From: Owenweeksia sp965229445
Lineage (GTDB): Bacteria; Bacteroidota; Bacteroidia; Flavobacteriales; Schleiferiaceae
Reading direction: 5' to 3'
Assembly (NCBI GenBank): GCA_965229445.1
Contig: OZ245876.1
Span: forward strand, 2,108,001 to 2,172,000
DNA length: 64,000 nt
Positions 8,366 to 18,100 of the stretch are shown in pieces. Below the pieces are notes generated by a model. It worked only from the letters and a program-made list of their open reading frames with translations, did no database searches and was not told where the DNA came from. The position numbers were made by a program, and so were the translations under genes. Within the stretch, counting starts at the first letter, position 1. Each line of letters starts with the position of its first letter.

Positions 8366-9382
8366 ATGAAGACTTACGCAGGTCTGGGAAGTATTCTACT
8401 GTGGTTCTGTGTCAGTATCTGTACAGCACAATTCAACTACTTCAGGATTAATGATGCACAAAGTTTAAGAGGTATTTCTGCCCGGTCAGAATCAGAATGC
8501 TGGGTAAGTGGTTATGCCGGTAAGGTTTTTAAAACCACTGATGCCGGGGGCCTCTGGATTGATGTTTCACCCAAAGGTTATGACACACTGGATTTCAGAG
8601 ACATAGAGCTATTTGATAATGGCACGGCCATCATTATGTCTGCCGGTTATCCCACACGAATTCTAAAAACCAAAGACGGTGGTATAAGTTGGAAAGTGGT
8701 CTTTAAAAGCGATGAGAAGTGGGTGTTTTTGGATGCGATGGATTTTTGGAATGATCAACAGGGAATTGTTTTTGGGGATGCTATTGGTCATGATCTGCTA
8801 GTGATGCGCACCGAAGATCAGGGCGACACCTGGCGGCAAATAGATACGGCAGATTTACCCAATGTGCAGGATGGGCAAGGCGGTTTTGCAGCCTCCGGGA
8901 CTTGTCTTAAAACCTTTGGTAAAAAGGGAGTAGTTATAGGCCTGGGAGGTGATAATGCAGATATTGTAATCTCGCGAGACCGCGGAGAGAGCTGGATTAA
9001 AACCTCCGCCCCACTAACTGCCGGTGCTTCCTCGGCGGGGATATTTTCATTCTCCTTTCTGAATGCGAGCATGGGCTTATGTGCGGGAGGAGATTACACG
9101 GGTGATTCTGCCAGTGCCAACAGCTTAGCTATTACCAAAGATGGTGGTCAAAACTGGCAGTTAATTACTGATCCGGCGGTGAATGGCTTTTATCATTCTA
9201 CCTGTTTAATGCTGGATGATAAAACTTTTATTACCATGAGTAGGTACGGCAGTTCCTGGAGTTTTGATGGCGGCAAATCCTGGCAGCGCAAGCAAATGGC
9301 CTTTTATAGCCTCAGCGGCTTTAAGGGTGGTTTCTGGGCCAGCGGCTCTGATGGTAGAGTAGTGCGGTGGTGCAAGGATTAA
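8366..9382 (+). CDS. Secreted beta-propeller protein (YCF48/BNR-like repeats)
   Basis: A 338-residue protein with signal peptide (MKTYAGLGSILLWFCVSICTAQ). The mature part is built of Asp-box/BNR-like blades: VFKTTDAGGLWID, ILKTKDGGISWK, VMRTEDQGDTWR, VISRDRGESWIK, AITKDGGQNWQ and SWSFDGGKSWQ, spaced 40-60 residues apart. This is the fold of photosystem assembly factor YCF48/HCF136 homologues and sialidase-like propellers. The sialidase active-site residues are not evident, so a binding or scaffold role is more likely. No T9SS tail is present. Confidence 0.8.
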   Translation: MKTYAGLGSILLWFCVSICTAQFNYFRINDAQSLRGISARSESECWVSGYAGKVFKTTDAGGLWIDVSPKGYDTLDFRDIELFDNGTAIIMSAGYPTRILKTKDGGISWKVVFKSDEKWVFLDAMDFWNDQQGIVFGDAIGHDLLVMRTEDQGDTWRQIDTADLPNVQDGQGGFAASGTCLKTFGKKGVVIGLGGDNADIVISRDRGESWIKTSAPLTAGASSAGIFSFSFLNASMGLCAGGDYTGDSASANSLAITKDGGQNWQLITDPAVNGFYHSTCLMLDDKTFITMSRYGSSWSFDGGKSWQRKQMAFYSLSGFKGGFWASGSDGRVVRWCKD

Positions 9383-9435
9383 TGAACTGTTCCAGCGACT
9401 AATAATATCTATTAAAGTTACTATTTCCTAGTATT

Positions 9436-9638
9436 AATCTGGGTGTTAGCTTAGTTTCAAACTAGGTAGAACGGCAACCTTGTCTAATTTGAGTAGACAA
9501 AAAATGCAGGAAACAAATCTGATTCGCGGAGTTGGCATATTGAACATCATTGGAAATATACCTCCAGGCATTTACGTTGTGAAGGTCATGGATGAAGCGG
9601 GCAACAGTATTAGTAAGAAAGTTATTTTCCAGGAGTGA
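9436..9638 (+). pseudogene. Remnant of a T9SS C-terminal sorting domain
   Basis: The frame from about 9474 to 9638 encodes a tail nearly identical to the end of the next gene: QKMQETN, then a GVGILN segment, PPGIYVVKVMDEAG and SISKKVIF, against QKLQETN, GVGVLN, PPGIYLVKVMDEAG and SISKKVVV. Weak similarity continues to about 9436 but in a shifted frame. No start, signal peptide or body of a protein precedes it. It is what remains of a second T9SS cargo gene, lost by deletion or recombination. Its stop codon overlaps the GTG start of the following gene. Confidence 0.75.
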
Positions 9639-11194
9639 TAAAATCAAAAAGATTTCTTTCAATAGTAACAAAAGGCCCTCTAGTGGGTCTTTTGTTACTA
9701 TGGTTTGTGGATGTTGCTGCACAGCAAGTTCAGTTTAAAGAGCCTCTAAGACAAAGCATACGTACTTATCAGATTATTGAGGATCAAGGAGAATATTTAA
9801 GTGTTGGACAATCCTATAACAGTGTAATTAATAGATATGGTATCGTGCTCTTAAAGCTGGACTCACTTGGGAAAACTGTAAAATCAAAAGAAATACTGGA
9901 TAGTAGTGGTATAATCTATCCGTCAAATCATATATCCTTAATTAAGACCTTAGATAACAATTTTCTCACAGTAGCTGCAAGGTATAATCCACTAACCAGC
10001 CACAATCTTCTACTAAAGTTTGATGAAAATCTTTCGATTCTTGCAGAATGGGTAGTCATTAATGATTCTTTTGACCGCGGTTTCTACCAAGCTAAACAAC
10101 TCCCTGATAGTGGCTTTGTTATAACAGGTTATTGGTATGACCAGCCCAAAAACATGTACCACGCTGACTTAGTCCGTATCGATAAAAATGGGCAATTACT
10201 GTGGGAGCAAGTGATTAAAAGACCAGATGGTATCAGCTTGTGGCCTTATCAGGTATACCCAACCCCAGATGGAGGTTTTTTAATAGCGGGAGTGCAAGTG
10301 TATTTACCTGATATACAAACGCAGGATGCACTTCTAATTCGAACGGACTCTGCTGGTAATCTTTTGTGGAAACAGACCTATGGCGGCGCACAAGTAGATG
10401 GAGTTGCCGCTGCTGCCTATCGTGATGATGGAAATATTATGCTCTTTTATTCTCAGGGCACCCATCCCATTCAGCAAGGCCACAGTCTTATGCCGGTATT
10501 TTCCATTGTGGATGATATAACTGGTCAAGAATTACAGAAAAAAACCTACCCTTTTATTGACTATCGCTCCTTTCTGTCGTACAACCTTTTAAAGGATGGT
10601 AATAAATTTATTGGAACAGGGGAGTTTGGACCGGGTGATATAAATAAGTTTCCAGGCGGTGCTCGGCACGGATATACTATAGCAGTAGACGAAAATTTGA
10701 GTGATTTATGGTTTAGGAATTATTACGTGCAAATTAGTACCACTCGATTTGATGACTGGACAACCATTTATGATATACGACCAACTTCTGATGGCGGGTA
10801 TATAGCTGGAGGTAACACGAAAACATGGGACACTACTCAACTAGATGTTAACCTTGGCTTCAACGGATGGATAGTGAAAATGGACAGTATGGGGTGTGTT
10901 GAGCAAAGCTGTATAAACCGAATAGACTTACCAGAGGACGTTTTACAAGAAGAACTTATACAACTATCAGTCTACCCCAACCCTTCTTCTGGCATCTTCA
11001 ATCTGGAGCTAAGCAGTGATTTGGATGGCATTGCGGTGCTCTACGATCTTAAAGGTCAAAAATTACAAGAAACCAATCTTATGCACGGTGTTGGAGTACT
11101 TAATCTCAAAAATGATTTGCCGCCTGGAATTTACCTTGTGAAGGTCATGGACGAAGCGGGCAGCAGTATTAGTAAGAAAGTGGTAGTGCAATAA
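9635..11194 (+). CDS. Secreted repeat protein with T9SS type A sorting domain
   Basis: A 519-residue protein starting at a GTG; no ATG lies before or within the signal peptide (hydrophobic core GLLLLWFVDVAAQ). The body has repeated strands of the type DGGFLIAG, DSGFVITGY and DGGYIAGG, each followed by a segment reading as a lost or kept lysine/asparagine turn, typical of propeller-like secreted proteins. The last 80 residues form a T9SS type A domain: SVYPNPSSGIFNLEL, YDLKGQKL, PPGIYLVKVMDE, SKKVVVQ. Cargo like this is exported by T9SS and attached to the cell surface or released. The sorting domain is duplicated in the remnant just upstream. Confidence 0.85.
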   Translation: MIKSKRFLSIVTKGPLVGLLLLWFVDVAAQQVQFKEPLRQSIRTYQIIEDQGEYLSVGQSYNSVINRYGIVLLKLDSLGKTVKSKEILDSSGIIYPSNHISLIKTLDNNFLTVAARYNPLTSHNLLLKFDENLSILAEWVVINDSFDRGFYQAKQLPDSGFVITGYWYDQPKNMYHADLVRIDKNGQLLWEQVIKRPDGISLWPYQVYPTPDGGFLIAGVQVYLPDIQTQDALLIRTDSAGNLLWKQTYGGAQVDGVAAAAYRDDGNIMLFYSQGTHPIQQGHSLMPVFSIVDDITGQELQKKTYPFIDYRSFLSYNLLKDGNKFIGTGEFGPGDINKFPGGARHGYTIAVDENLSDLWFRNYYVQISTTRFDDWTTIYDIRPTSDGGYIAGGNTKTWDTTQLDVNLGFNGWIVKMDSMGCVEQSCINRIDLPEDVLQEELIQLSVYPNPSSGIFNLELSSDLDGIAVLYDLKGQKLQETNLMHGVGVLNLKNDLPPGIYLVKVMDEAGSSISKKVVVQ

Positions 11195-11316
11195 TGACAA
11201 AACCCCTGATAATCAGGACGTCAAAATAGAAGGCAGAAGAAGGCAATATATATTCTTAAAATAGCCCCTCCACCTTAGATGGTAGGGCTTCAAATAATAA
11301 TATATCCAACCCGAGT

Positions 11317-12198
11317 TTAAGCGGTTACCCCCAACAACTCCGCCATTTTAATGCCGATATCTGCCGGTGAATCCACCACATTGATACCACACTCACGCAT
11401 AATCTTTTTCTTGGCCTGGGCTGTGTCATCGCTGCCACCCACAATAGCGCCGGCATGACCCATGGTACGACCCTTAGGTGCCGTTTCCCCGGCAATAAAT
11501 CCCACTACCGGCTTTTTAATGCCGGAGTTCTTAATCCAGTTCGCAGCCTGGGCCTCCATATCGCCACCAATCTCACCAATCATCACCACTCCTTCAGTTT
11601 CAGGATCGTTAAGCAGCATTTCTACCGCATCTTTCATAGAGGTTCCAATGATGGGATCCCCACCAATACCGATAGCCGTGGTTTGTCCTAATCCCGCTTT
11701 AGTAAGCTGATCTACTGCCTCATAGGTTAGCGTACCTGATTTAGATACTACCCCTACTCTGCCTTCTTCAAAAATGAATCCGGGCATAATGCCAACCTTG
11801 GCCTGTCCGGCAGTCATTACCCCAGGACAGTTAGGGCCAACCATCACACAGTCTTTACCGCTTAAATACTCCTTTACCATCACCATATCCTTAACCGGGA
11901 TACCTTCGGTAATGGTTACAATTACTTTTATTCCTGAATCTGCCGCTTCCATAATGGCATCCGCCGCAAAGGCAGGAGGCACAAATATGATGGAAACGTC
12001 TGCCCCTGTTTCTTTTACGGCATCACTTACGGTATTAAACACCGGACGTTCCAGATGGGTTTGACCACCCTTTCCAGGAGTTACACCGCCCACTACATTT
12101 GTGCCATACTCAATCATCTGCTGTGCATGAAAACTTCCCTCGCTTCCGGTAAATCCTTGTACAATTATTTTGGAATCTTTATTTACTAATACACTCAT
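11317..12198 (-). CDS. sucD: Succinate-CoA ligase, ADP-forming, alpha subunit
   Basis: A complete 293-residue SucD. The N-terminal CoA-binding Rossmann domain has IIVQGFTGSEGSFHA and GGVTPGKGG. The ligase domain has VGPNCPGV, SKSGTLTYE and the active-site histidine in GHAGAIVGG (His248), which is phosphorylated during the reaction succinyl-CoA + ADP + Pi to succinate + ATP + CoA. It is a TCA-cycle enzyme in the cytosol. The beta subunit gene sucC is not adjacent, so the two subunits are encoded apart. Confidence 0.97.
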   Translation of the reverse strand: MSVLVNKDSKIIVQGFTGSEGSFHAQQMIEYGTNVVGGVTPGKGGQTHLERPVFNTVSDAVKETGADVSIIFVPPAFAADAIMEAADSGIKVIVTITEGIPVKDMVMVKEYLSGKDCVMVGPNCPGVMTAGQAKVGIMPGFIFEEGRVGVVSKSGTLTYEAVDQLTKAGLGQTTAIGIGGDPIIGTSMKDAVEMLLNDPETEGVVMIGEIGGDMEAQAANWIKNSGIKKPVVGFIAGETAPKGRTMGHAGAIVGGSDDTAQAKKKIMRECGINVVDSPADIGIKMAELLGVTA

Positions 12199-12283
12199 TT
12201 CGGAGTTTTATTGATGGTCATTTAAAATCTGTGCGAAAATAATGCTTTGCTAGAATCTAGGCAGCATTCTCAGCAAAAAGCCA

Positions 12284-12901
12284 TTAGGATTTCAACCAGG
12301 CAGGATTTTCAGTTAAAGATGGTCCAAACACCAATTCCTGAAGTGATTTCCTTTCTCTTGGTTTGTACTCTGATTCTCGATACTTTTCTTCCAGTTCCTT
12401 TAGTCTAGCCTCATCCTGATATCCTATGGCCATAATACTTACAACTTTGTAAAGTTCTGAATCAAGCTGGAAGTTTTTTATAATTTGATTCGGTTGAATA
12501 CCCGCCATCTGGTGTACGGCCAAACCATGATGAGTGGCCTGAGCCAGGAGATTTCCCACAGCCAGACCTACATCATGCATATGATAAATATTAGGTCGAT
12601 CCTTGTACTTATGTTTTTTCACCCCTAAAACCGCTACCAACACGGGTGCCGTCCAAGCCCATTTCTGATTGAACTCATCCAGGGCAGTGAACACCTTTTC
12701 ATAATGCTCATCCTCCTTTCTGGCTACTATGAAACGCCAGGGCTGTTCATTGCGCGAACTAGGGGCCCAACGTGCGGCTTCAAAGATTTTTCTAAGAGTT
12801 ATTTCATCTATAGGCTTTTCACCAAATGCTCGTGGACTCCACCTCTGCGAGATTTCAGATATCAGCTCAAGCTCCGTAACGGCTTCTTTATTTTCGATCA
12901 T
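12284..12901 (-). CDS. Nitroreductase family FMN oxidoreductase
   Basis: A 205-residue nitroreductase. FMN-binding signatures RWSPRAFGEKPI at the N-terminus and WAPSSRNEQPWRF at about residues 46-58 are present, and VGLAVGNLLAQATHHGL marks the central helix of the family. Members reduce nitro compounds, quinones or enones with NAD(P)H; the natural substrate cannot be inferred. Its start lies 14 bp inside the end of nhaA, so it is translated from the same transcript. Confidence 0.9.
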   Translation of the reverse strand: MIENKEAVTELELISEISQRWSPRAFGEKPIDEITLRKIFEAARWAPSSRNEQPWRFIVARKEDEHYEKVFTALDEFNQKWAWTAPVLVAVLGVKKHKYKDRPNIYHMHDVGLAVGNLLAQATHHGLAVHQMAGIQPNQIIKNFQLDSELYKVVSIMAIGYQDEARLKELEEKYRESEYKPRERKSLQELVFGPSLTENPAWLKS

Positions 12902-14225
12902 CAGTTATAACATATTTACTAAATCGCAGGAACAGCAGGCCTAATGTAGCCGAGAGCAAGGATGCCACCAGAATGGCCATCTTGGCTTCTTCAACCAAGA
13001 TATCATGGGTAAATGCCAATTCAGAAATGAAAAGTGACATGGTAAAGCCAATTCCAGCCAACATGGCTGCACCGTAAACCTGAGGCCAGTTTGCACCCAC
13101 TGGTAATTGTGCTATTCTGAGCCATACTACCAATCTGCTGATCAGACTAATTCCTACCGATTTTCCTATTATTAATCCGAGAATAATACCTAAACCTACA
13201 GGTTGAACTAAAAGTTCAAGAAAGTTAGACTCTACTTTTACTCCGGCATTGGCAAAAGCAAAGAGAGGCATGATGAGGAAGTAAACATATGGGTGTATTG
13301 ATCGTTCCAGTTTTTGCAGTGGTGATCTTGCCATGTCACTGGCATCCTCAATCTCCTTTAGCATTTCATCTTCCCTTTCGGTATTTATTTTGCCTTCAAC
13401 AGACTGGGAATTAATCAAACGATCATATGCACTTCTGGCTACATTGGCATATTGACGTTTATCGATCTTATAGGTGGCTGGAATGGTGAAGGCTATCAGT
13501 ATGCCAGCAATAGTAGGGTGAATGCCAGAATAAAAAAAAGCCAACCAAATACCGCCTACGCCTACCACAGAGTAAAAGGTAGCACTGCGAATTCCAATAC
13601 CATTAGCCAGAATCAAGAGCGATAAGGCTGCACCAGCAATAACCAATTGACTCGGGTGAAGATCTGATGTGTAAAAAAAAGCAATGACCAATACGGCGCC
13701 AATGTCATCCACCACGGCCAGGGAAGTGATAAATATCTTAAGTGAACGGGCGATGCGATTCCGCACCAGATTGATAAGACCCAGGACGAAAGCGATGTCG
13801 GTAGCCATAGGGATACCCCAACCAGCGGCGGCCTCTCCGGAAGTGAGCAATAGGTATATCAATGCAGGAAAAACCATTCCTCCAATCGCTGCAGCCACCG
13901 GCAAGCCAGCCTTTTTAACGGTGCTTAGCTCACCAAACATAAACTCACGCTTTATTTCAAGACCTACCTGAAAAAAGAAAACTGCCATCAATCCATCATT
14001 AATAATATGATGGAGGTCCATCTTAAATGACCAGTTATAAGTGGTGATGCTTATTTCATGATGCCAGATTTCCTGATACCAAGCCTGTCCCCAGCTGGAA
14101 TTGCTCACGATAATCGCCGCCATGGAGGCGATAAATAAAAGAATGCCAATGCTGGCCTCACTGTTAACAAAGCGTTGAATGGGCTGAGTGAGATAATCTA
14201 TTGGCTCTTTTTTAACTCCGATCAT
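12888..14225 (-). CDS. nhaA: Na+/H+ antiporter NhaA
   Basis: A 445-residue NhaA with about 12 hydrophobic segments. Diagnostic stretches are the start GILLFIASMAAIIVSNS, DGLMAVFFFQVGLEIKREF, the conserved GIPMATDIAFVLG and SLAVVDDIGAVLVIAFFY (the paired aspartates that carry Na+ and H+), and a late AGIGFTMSLFIS. It exports Na+ in exchange for protons at the inner membrane, as expected for a marine organism. A soluble loop of about 60 residues with EREDEMLKEIEDASD sits in the middle, as in other long NhaA forms. The nitroreductase gene follows with a 14-bp overlap. Confidence 0.95.
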   Translation of the reverse strand: MIGVKKEPIDYLTQPIQRFVNSEASIGILLFIASMAAIIVSNSSWGQAWYQEIWHHEISITTYNWSFKMDLHHIINDGLMAVFFFQVGLEIKREFMFGELSTVKKAGLPVAAAIGGMVFPALIYLLLTSGEAAAGWGIPMATDIAFVLGLINLVRNRIARSLKIFITSLAVVDDIGAVLVIAFFYTSDLHPSQLVIAGAALSLLILANGIGIRSATFYSVVGVGGIWLAFFYSGIHPTIAGILIAFTIPATYKIDKRQYANVARSAYDRLINSQSVEGKINTEREDEMLKEIEDASDMARSPLQKLERSIHPYVYFLIMPLFAFANAGVKVESNFLELLVQPVGLGIILGLIIGKSVGISLISRLVVWLRIAQLPVGANWPQVYGAAMLAGIGFTMSLFISELAFTHDILVEEAKMAILVASLLSATLGLLFLRFSKYVITDDRK

Positions 14226-14277
14226 AGGGCAAGGTGCATGTTTATAATCAATTCAGGCAAAAGTGATCAAATTCAGG

Positions 14278-14820
14278 CTACTCATTACAAGCCTGATCGG
14301 TATATTCGAGAGCCTCCGTATCAAAACCCAGCTCACGGGCCTTGTCTAAATACTGTGTAAGCATAGCTTGGTCTGGCTCCGGTGCACGACTTAAAATCCA
14401 TAAATACTTCCTATTGGGAGCACCCACCATAGCCATTTGATATTCGGGATCAAGAGCGATGATGTAATAGTCCCCCTTAAATGGCCAGAAAAACTGCACC
14501 TTGAGTTTAGCATTGCCGCTATTCTTTACCGGGAAAGCTTTTCCTTCCACCTGGCGCGCTTCATTGGTCTCTTCATTTACGCAGGTGTTAACCACCTTCA
14601 CATAGTTGCCCACCGGAGTATATTCAGCCGTAACACATTTACAACCGGCCTGAAACTTTTGTGGCAAGTGGGTAATATCATACCATGCACCGGCGTACTT
14701 TTCAAGGTCGACCTTGTTCACTACCGGCAGCTCCCGATTACTTTTACAAGAATTGAAGAAAAGGGCAAGAAAGAACATAAAGACAACAGATATAGACGTG
14801 AATGGCCTGGTTTTATTCAT
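14278..14820 (-). CDS. Lipocalin family lipoprotein (Blc-like)
   Basis: From the ATG at 14820 the protein is about 180 residues and begins with a lipoprotein signal peptide ending FFNSCKS, so Cys would be lipidated. The lipocalin signature is clear: KYAGAWYDITHLPQKFQ (the GxW motif), then CKCVTAEYTP, YYIIALDPEYQMAMVGAPNR and LWILSRAPEP, as in bacterial Blc. It likely binds fatty acids or lysophospholipids at the envelope. A longer frame reaches back to 14949 but overlaps the neighbouring gene and lacks signal-peptide character; another ATG lies at 14829. Confidence 0.85.
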   Translation of the reverse strand: MNKTRPFTSISVVFMFFLALFFNSCKSNRELPVVNKVDLEKYAGAWYDITHLPQKFQAGCKCVTAEYTPVGNYVKVVNTCVNEETNEARQVEGKAFPVKNSGNAKLKVQFFWPFKGDYYIIALDPEYQMAMVGAPNRKYLWILSRAPEPDQAMLTQYLDKARELGFDTEALEYTDQACNE

Positions 14821-14902
14821 TAAAGTCATACGAATTTCGGTTAAGCTTACTTTTTCACTAGATGAGGCAAATAGTAGCCGGTATCTCAAAAATAAGGTAT
14901 CC

Positions 14903-17089
14903 CTATTGATGTGCAATGACCATCCGGGTGGATAGCATAAGTTCACCACCGTGGCTCTTCAACTTTAAGATATAAACCCCATTCTTCCAATCGCTAACAT
15001 CCAACAGCTTTTGTTCTGGAAGATACCAGAACTTAGAAGTGATCTTTTTTCCGGAGAGATCAAATACTTCAATTCTTGTCAGCGCATTTTTAACGAATAA
15101 TTCAGACGCCCATGAGAGTTTAACTTGCTGGTCGGCCGGAGAAGGCCAAAGCTTAATCACAATTCCATGGTATTCGCTCAGGTGGGTGTTGTCATAGTTC
15201 CCAACCACCACAGAAATGGTATCGGAACATTGCAGTGAATCCGTAACTGTGACCTGATATTTTCCTGGATTTAAGCCTACGGCAATGGCTGAAGTTTGAG
15301 ATAGCGGGTCATCCCACTGGTAATAAAAAGGCGGATAATTACCGCTAACGTTTACCTCTGCCCTGCCTAATCCGGCCGTATTGGTATCGGGATAAGCCAG
15401 TGCGGTTAAATACAAAGAGTCGAGTTTTATTTCTACTTTTTGAGCGGTATCAGAAATGCCAAAATCATTAGTTCCTACGGCATAATAGTAGCCGGGAGTG
15501 TTGGCCATAATACTTTGGGTAGTATCTCCGGTATTCCACCAGTAAGATGAATAGCTTTGCTTAACACTTAGGTTCACTCCCACCGAATCACCATAGCAAA
15601 GTACATCAGAGCCATTTATCTCAATATCAGTGGTCATAGTACTACCTTCTAGGATCTGGTATAAGGTGTCGACAACCAGAGAATCAAATCTATCCACATG
15701 GCCGCTCATCCACCTGATAATCAATGAGTCAATGATAGAATGGGAAGCCAAGCCGATGATTTCGGTAAAACTGTTTTGCGATTGAAAACCTTCACCACAA
15801 TGGGTATAGCGCACATATCGATCAGACCCCGCATATACTTCAATCCAACTGCCCACCGCATCTCTATTGCTTACCACACCTTCCAATAAAACTTTTACGT
15901 AGTGATTAGAATTCGGAGCCTTGTGTTCCCATAGTTGTAAAGCAGAAGGAAATTTATTTGCAGAGACCAGATCAATAAAGCCATCGCCGTTGATATCACC
16001 AATGGCGCTGCAAAAGTTGCGTAAGGTGTCACCACTAAAGTGGTTGGTTTGAATGAAAGACGTATCTACGTTTTCGTAAAAGGTTTGCGCTCCCGCACTG
16101 CCAATTAAAACATCGCATACGTGCATGTCCAGGTCCCCGTCCAGATCAAAATCAAAAAACACTGCATTCCAGGATTCACTAAAATGCTCCACATCAAAGC
16201 TGTCTGCCACTTCGGTAAAAGTACCATTGCCGTTATTACTAAAAAGCTTATTCCCATAAGTAGTGTTGGTCACATAGATATCAAGCCAACTGTCATTGTT
16301 GAAATCTCCGACCGTAGCGCTCATGCCATCCATTATTTCTTTCGCTCCAGCTGCCGCTGACACATTGGTAAAAGTGCTGTCACCGTTATTTCTTAGCAGA
16401 GTAGTTGGAGCCAGGCGATCATTAGCAATAAAAATATCCAGGTCGCCATCCTTATCATAATCAAGAAAGGCAGGGGCAAAAGCATAGCGTATAGAATCCC
16501 CTGCATTTGCGCTGGCCGTAATGTCGGTGAAAGTAGCATTGCCATTGCTGATATATAAGGTATTGTAGCCCGTACCAAAATTTATTTGATTGGCCTCGTA
16601 CAGGTCTAGCCAACCGTCATTGTTGATATCTCCCCAACAGGCACCATAGGTTTCTGCTATCGAACTTGAAAAGCCTACGCTGGTGCTTACATCCGTAAAT
16701 GTTAAAGAGTCATTTCTATACAGTTTGTTCTGAGAAATGTTACTGGAGACATAAAGATCCTTATCGCCATCATTGTCAAAATCAACCCAAATGAGATGTT
16801 TAGCTTCCTGCGTGTGATCCACGAAAGCTGGAAGCTTTACAAATCCTGAGCCCGTATTCTGATAAAATTCGAGTGAATCCCCCAAGCCGCTCGCCAAACT
16901 GATATCATCCAAACCATCGCCATTAAAGTCAGCGAAGCTCACCCCGCCACCGTCTGGCGTAATGGGTTGATTGGTGAAACTGATGTTGTACAAGGAAGCT
17001 ACATCTACATAGGTTTGAGCCTGAATTTGCTGGCGGACAAACCCAAGCAGGAACAGGGCCATAAGTATCACAGAAAAAGGGCTCTTCAT
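14903..17089 (-). CDS. FG-GAP/ASPIC-UnbV repeat protein with T9SS tail (CRTAC1-like)
   Basis: A 728-residue secreted protein with signal peptide. Residues about 30-390 hold calcium-binding FG-GAP/VCBS repeats with the pattern DFNGDGLDD, DFDNDGDKDLY, DINNDGWLDLYE, DYDKDGDLDIF, DFNNDSWLDIY, DFDLDGDLDMH and DINGDGFIDL. An ASPIC/UnbV domain follows at about 400-470 (GSWIEVYAGSDRYVRY, then RWMSGHVDRF). The last 80 residues are a T9SS domain (IKLWPSPADQQVKLSW, FDLSGKKI, NGVYILKLKS). Such propeller proteins bind glycans or proteins at the surface. The calcium motifs suggest the fold depends on seawater Ca2+. Confidence 0.9.
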   Translation of the reverse strand: MKSPFSVILMALFLLGFVRQQIQAQTYVDVASLYNISFTNQPITPDGGGVSFADFNGDGLDDISLASGLGDSLEFYQNTGSGFVKLPAFVDHTQEAKHLIWVDFDNDGDKDLYVSSNISQNKLYRNDSLTFTDVSTSVGFSSSIAETYGACWGDINNDGWLDLYEANQINFGTGYNTLYISNGNATFTDITASANAGDSIRYAFAPAFLDYDKDGDLDIFIANDRLAPTTLLRNNGDSTFTNVSAAAGAKEIMDGMSATVGDFNNDSWLDIYVTNTTYGNKLFSNNGNGTFTEVADSFDVEHFSESWNAVFFDFDLDGDLDMHVCDVLIGSAGAQTFYENVDTSFIQTNHFSGDTLRNFCSAIGDINGDGFIDLVSANKFPSALQLWEHKAPNSNHYVKVLLEGVVSNRDAVGSWIEVYAGSDRYVRYTHCGEGFQSQNSFTEIIGLASHSIIDSLIIRWMSGHVDRFDSLVVDTLYQILEGSTMTTDIEINGSDVLCYGDSVGVNLSVKQSYSSYWWNTGDTTQSIMANTPGYYYAVGTNDFGISDTAQKVEIKLDSLYLTALAYPDTNTAGLGRAEVNVSGNYPPFYYQWDDPLSQTSAIAVGLNPGKYQVTVTDSLQCSDTISVVVGNYDNTHLSEYHGIVIKLWPSPADQQVKLSWASELFVKNALTRIEVFDLSGKKITSKFWYLPEQKLLDVSDWKNGVYILKLKSHGGELMLSTRMVIAHQ

Positions 17090-17138
17090 ACGGGGTGAAA
17101 GCTACTAAATTGCCTGAATAACAGCAAGTAACAACCAG

Positions 17139-18092
17139 CTAGTCGAGAATATTACTGATTGTTCGCATTTTATTCTCCGTTTCCTCCCATTCGGCCTTAG
17201 GGTTAGAATCGGCGGTGATGCCCCCACCGGCATACAGCCTTATTCGATCCTTAAAGATCTGCATACAGCGTAAATTGACAAAGTAAGAATACTTCTTAGG
17301 CCTGCTTATCCCAAAATAACCCGTATAAAACTCACGGGGATAGGTTTCTGTTTTGGCTAAGAACTTTAAAGCGGCATCCCTAGGTAATCCGGCAACGGCG
17401 GGGGTTGGGTGAAGTATACGAAGTAGTTCCCGAGGTGAAAACTTCTCATTCACCTCAGCCTTAATTGTTGACTGCAAGTGAATAAGCTTTCCGGCATAAC
17501 GTGCTTTGGGTTTGGCAATCCTGATATTTCCGACGCCTTGAGTGCAGTCAAAGGCATTGGCGATAAAACCCGTCACCATACTTTGTTCAGTCCGCTCCTT
17601 TTCGTGAAAACTCTGATCGTAATCCGTAGTTACCGTGCCCGCGAGACTCATGCTGGCTATTTGATCCTGATCACCACTCAGCAACAGTTCTGGTGTTGCC
17701 CCCATCCAGGTGCCATGTTTGGCGTGGTTGAAGAGATATACACAGGCATCAGGGTATGCTTGTACCAGTTTTTTAAACGTGGGAATTACTGGAAGTTGTT
17801 GTACGACATCTTTACATCTGGAAACCACAATTTTACCCAGCTGCCGTTCCTGAATATGATGAATTGTATCCTGCAGCATTTCCATATAAGCCTCCTGATT
17901 AACAGCCACTTGCCTATCAGCTTCTGATAAGGGAATGAGCTCCAAATCGGAGATTGAAGTGCTGCTAAAGTTTCCGGAAAAATGTTCTGATTCGTCAAAG
18001 GACACAAAATCAAACTTAGTCTCCCCATGTGAACTTTCCACATACGCATCAATTTGAGTACTATTGGGTAGGCTAATCAGAAGGTTACTCAT
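17139..18092 (-). CDS. Isochorismate synthase / chorismate-binding enzyme
   Basis: A 317-residue chorismate-utilising enzyme, shorter than the usual 350-450 because the N-terminal part is reduced. The catalytic half is intact: KIVVSRCKD, YLFNHAKHGTWMGATPELLL, LAGTV, the LHPTPAVAGLPR segment, REFYTGYFG and the C-terminal GGGITADSNPKAEWEETENK that carries a metal-binding Glu. It converts chorismate to isochorismate for menaquinone, supported by the DHNA-CoA-thioesterase-like gene 8 bp upstream. I use no symbol because menF and entC cannot be separated here. Confidence 0.85.
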   Translation of the reverse strand: MSNLLISLPNSTQIDAYVESSHGETKFDFVSFDESEHFSGNFSSTSISDLELIPLSEADRQVAVNQEAYMEMLQDTIHHIQERQLGKIVVSRCKDVVQQLPVIPTFKKLVQAYPDACVYLFNHAKHGTWMGATPELLLSGDQDQIASMSLAGTVTTDYDQSFHEKERTEQSMVTGFIANAFDCTQGVGNIRIAKPKARYAGKLIHLQSTIKAEVNEKFSPRELLRILHPTPAVAGLPRDAALKFLAKTETYPREFYTGYFGISRPKKYSYFVNLRCMQIFKDRIRLYAGGGITADSNPKAEWEETENKMRTISNILD

Positions 18093-18100
18093 TACAAATT

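Noticed and set aside
11455..12064. Long plus-strand frames opposite sucD
   Set aside because: Shadows of a strongly biased housekeeping gene.
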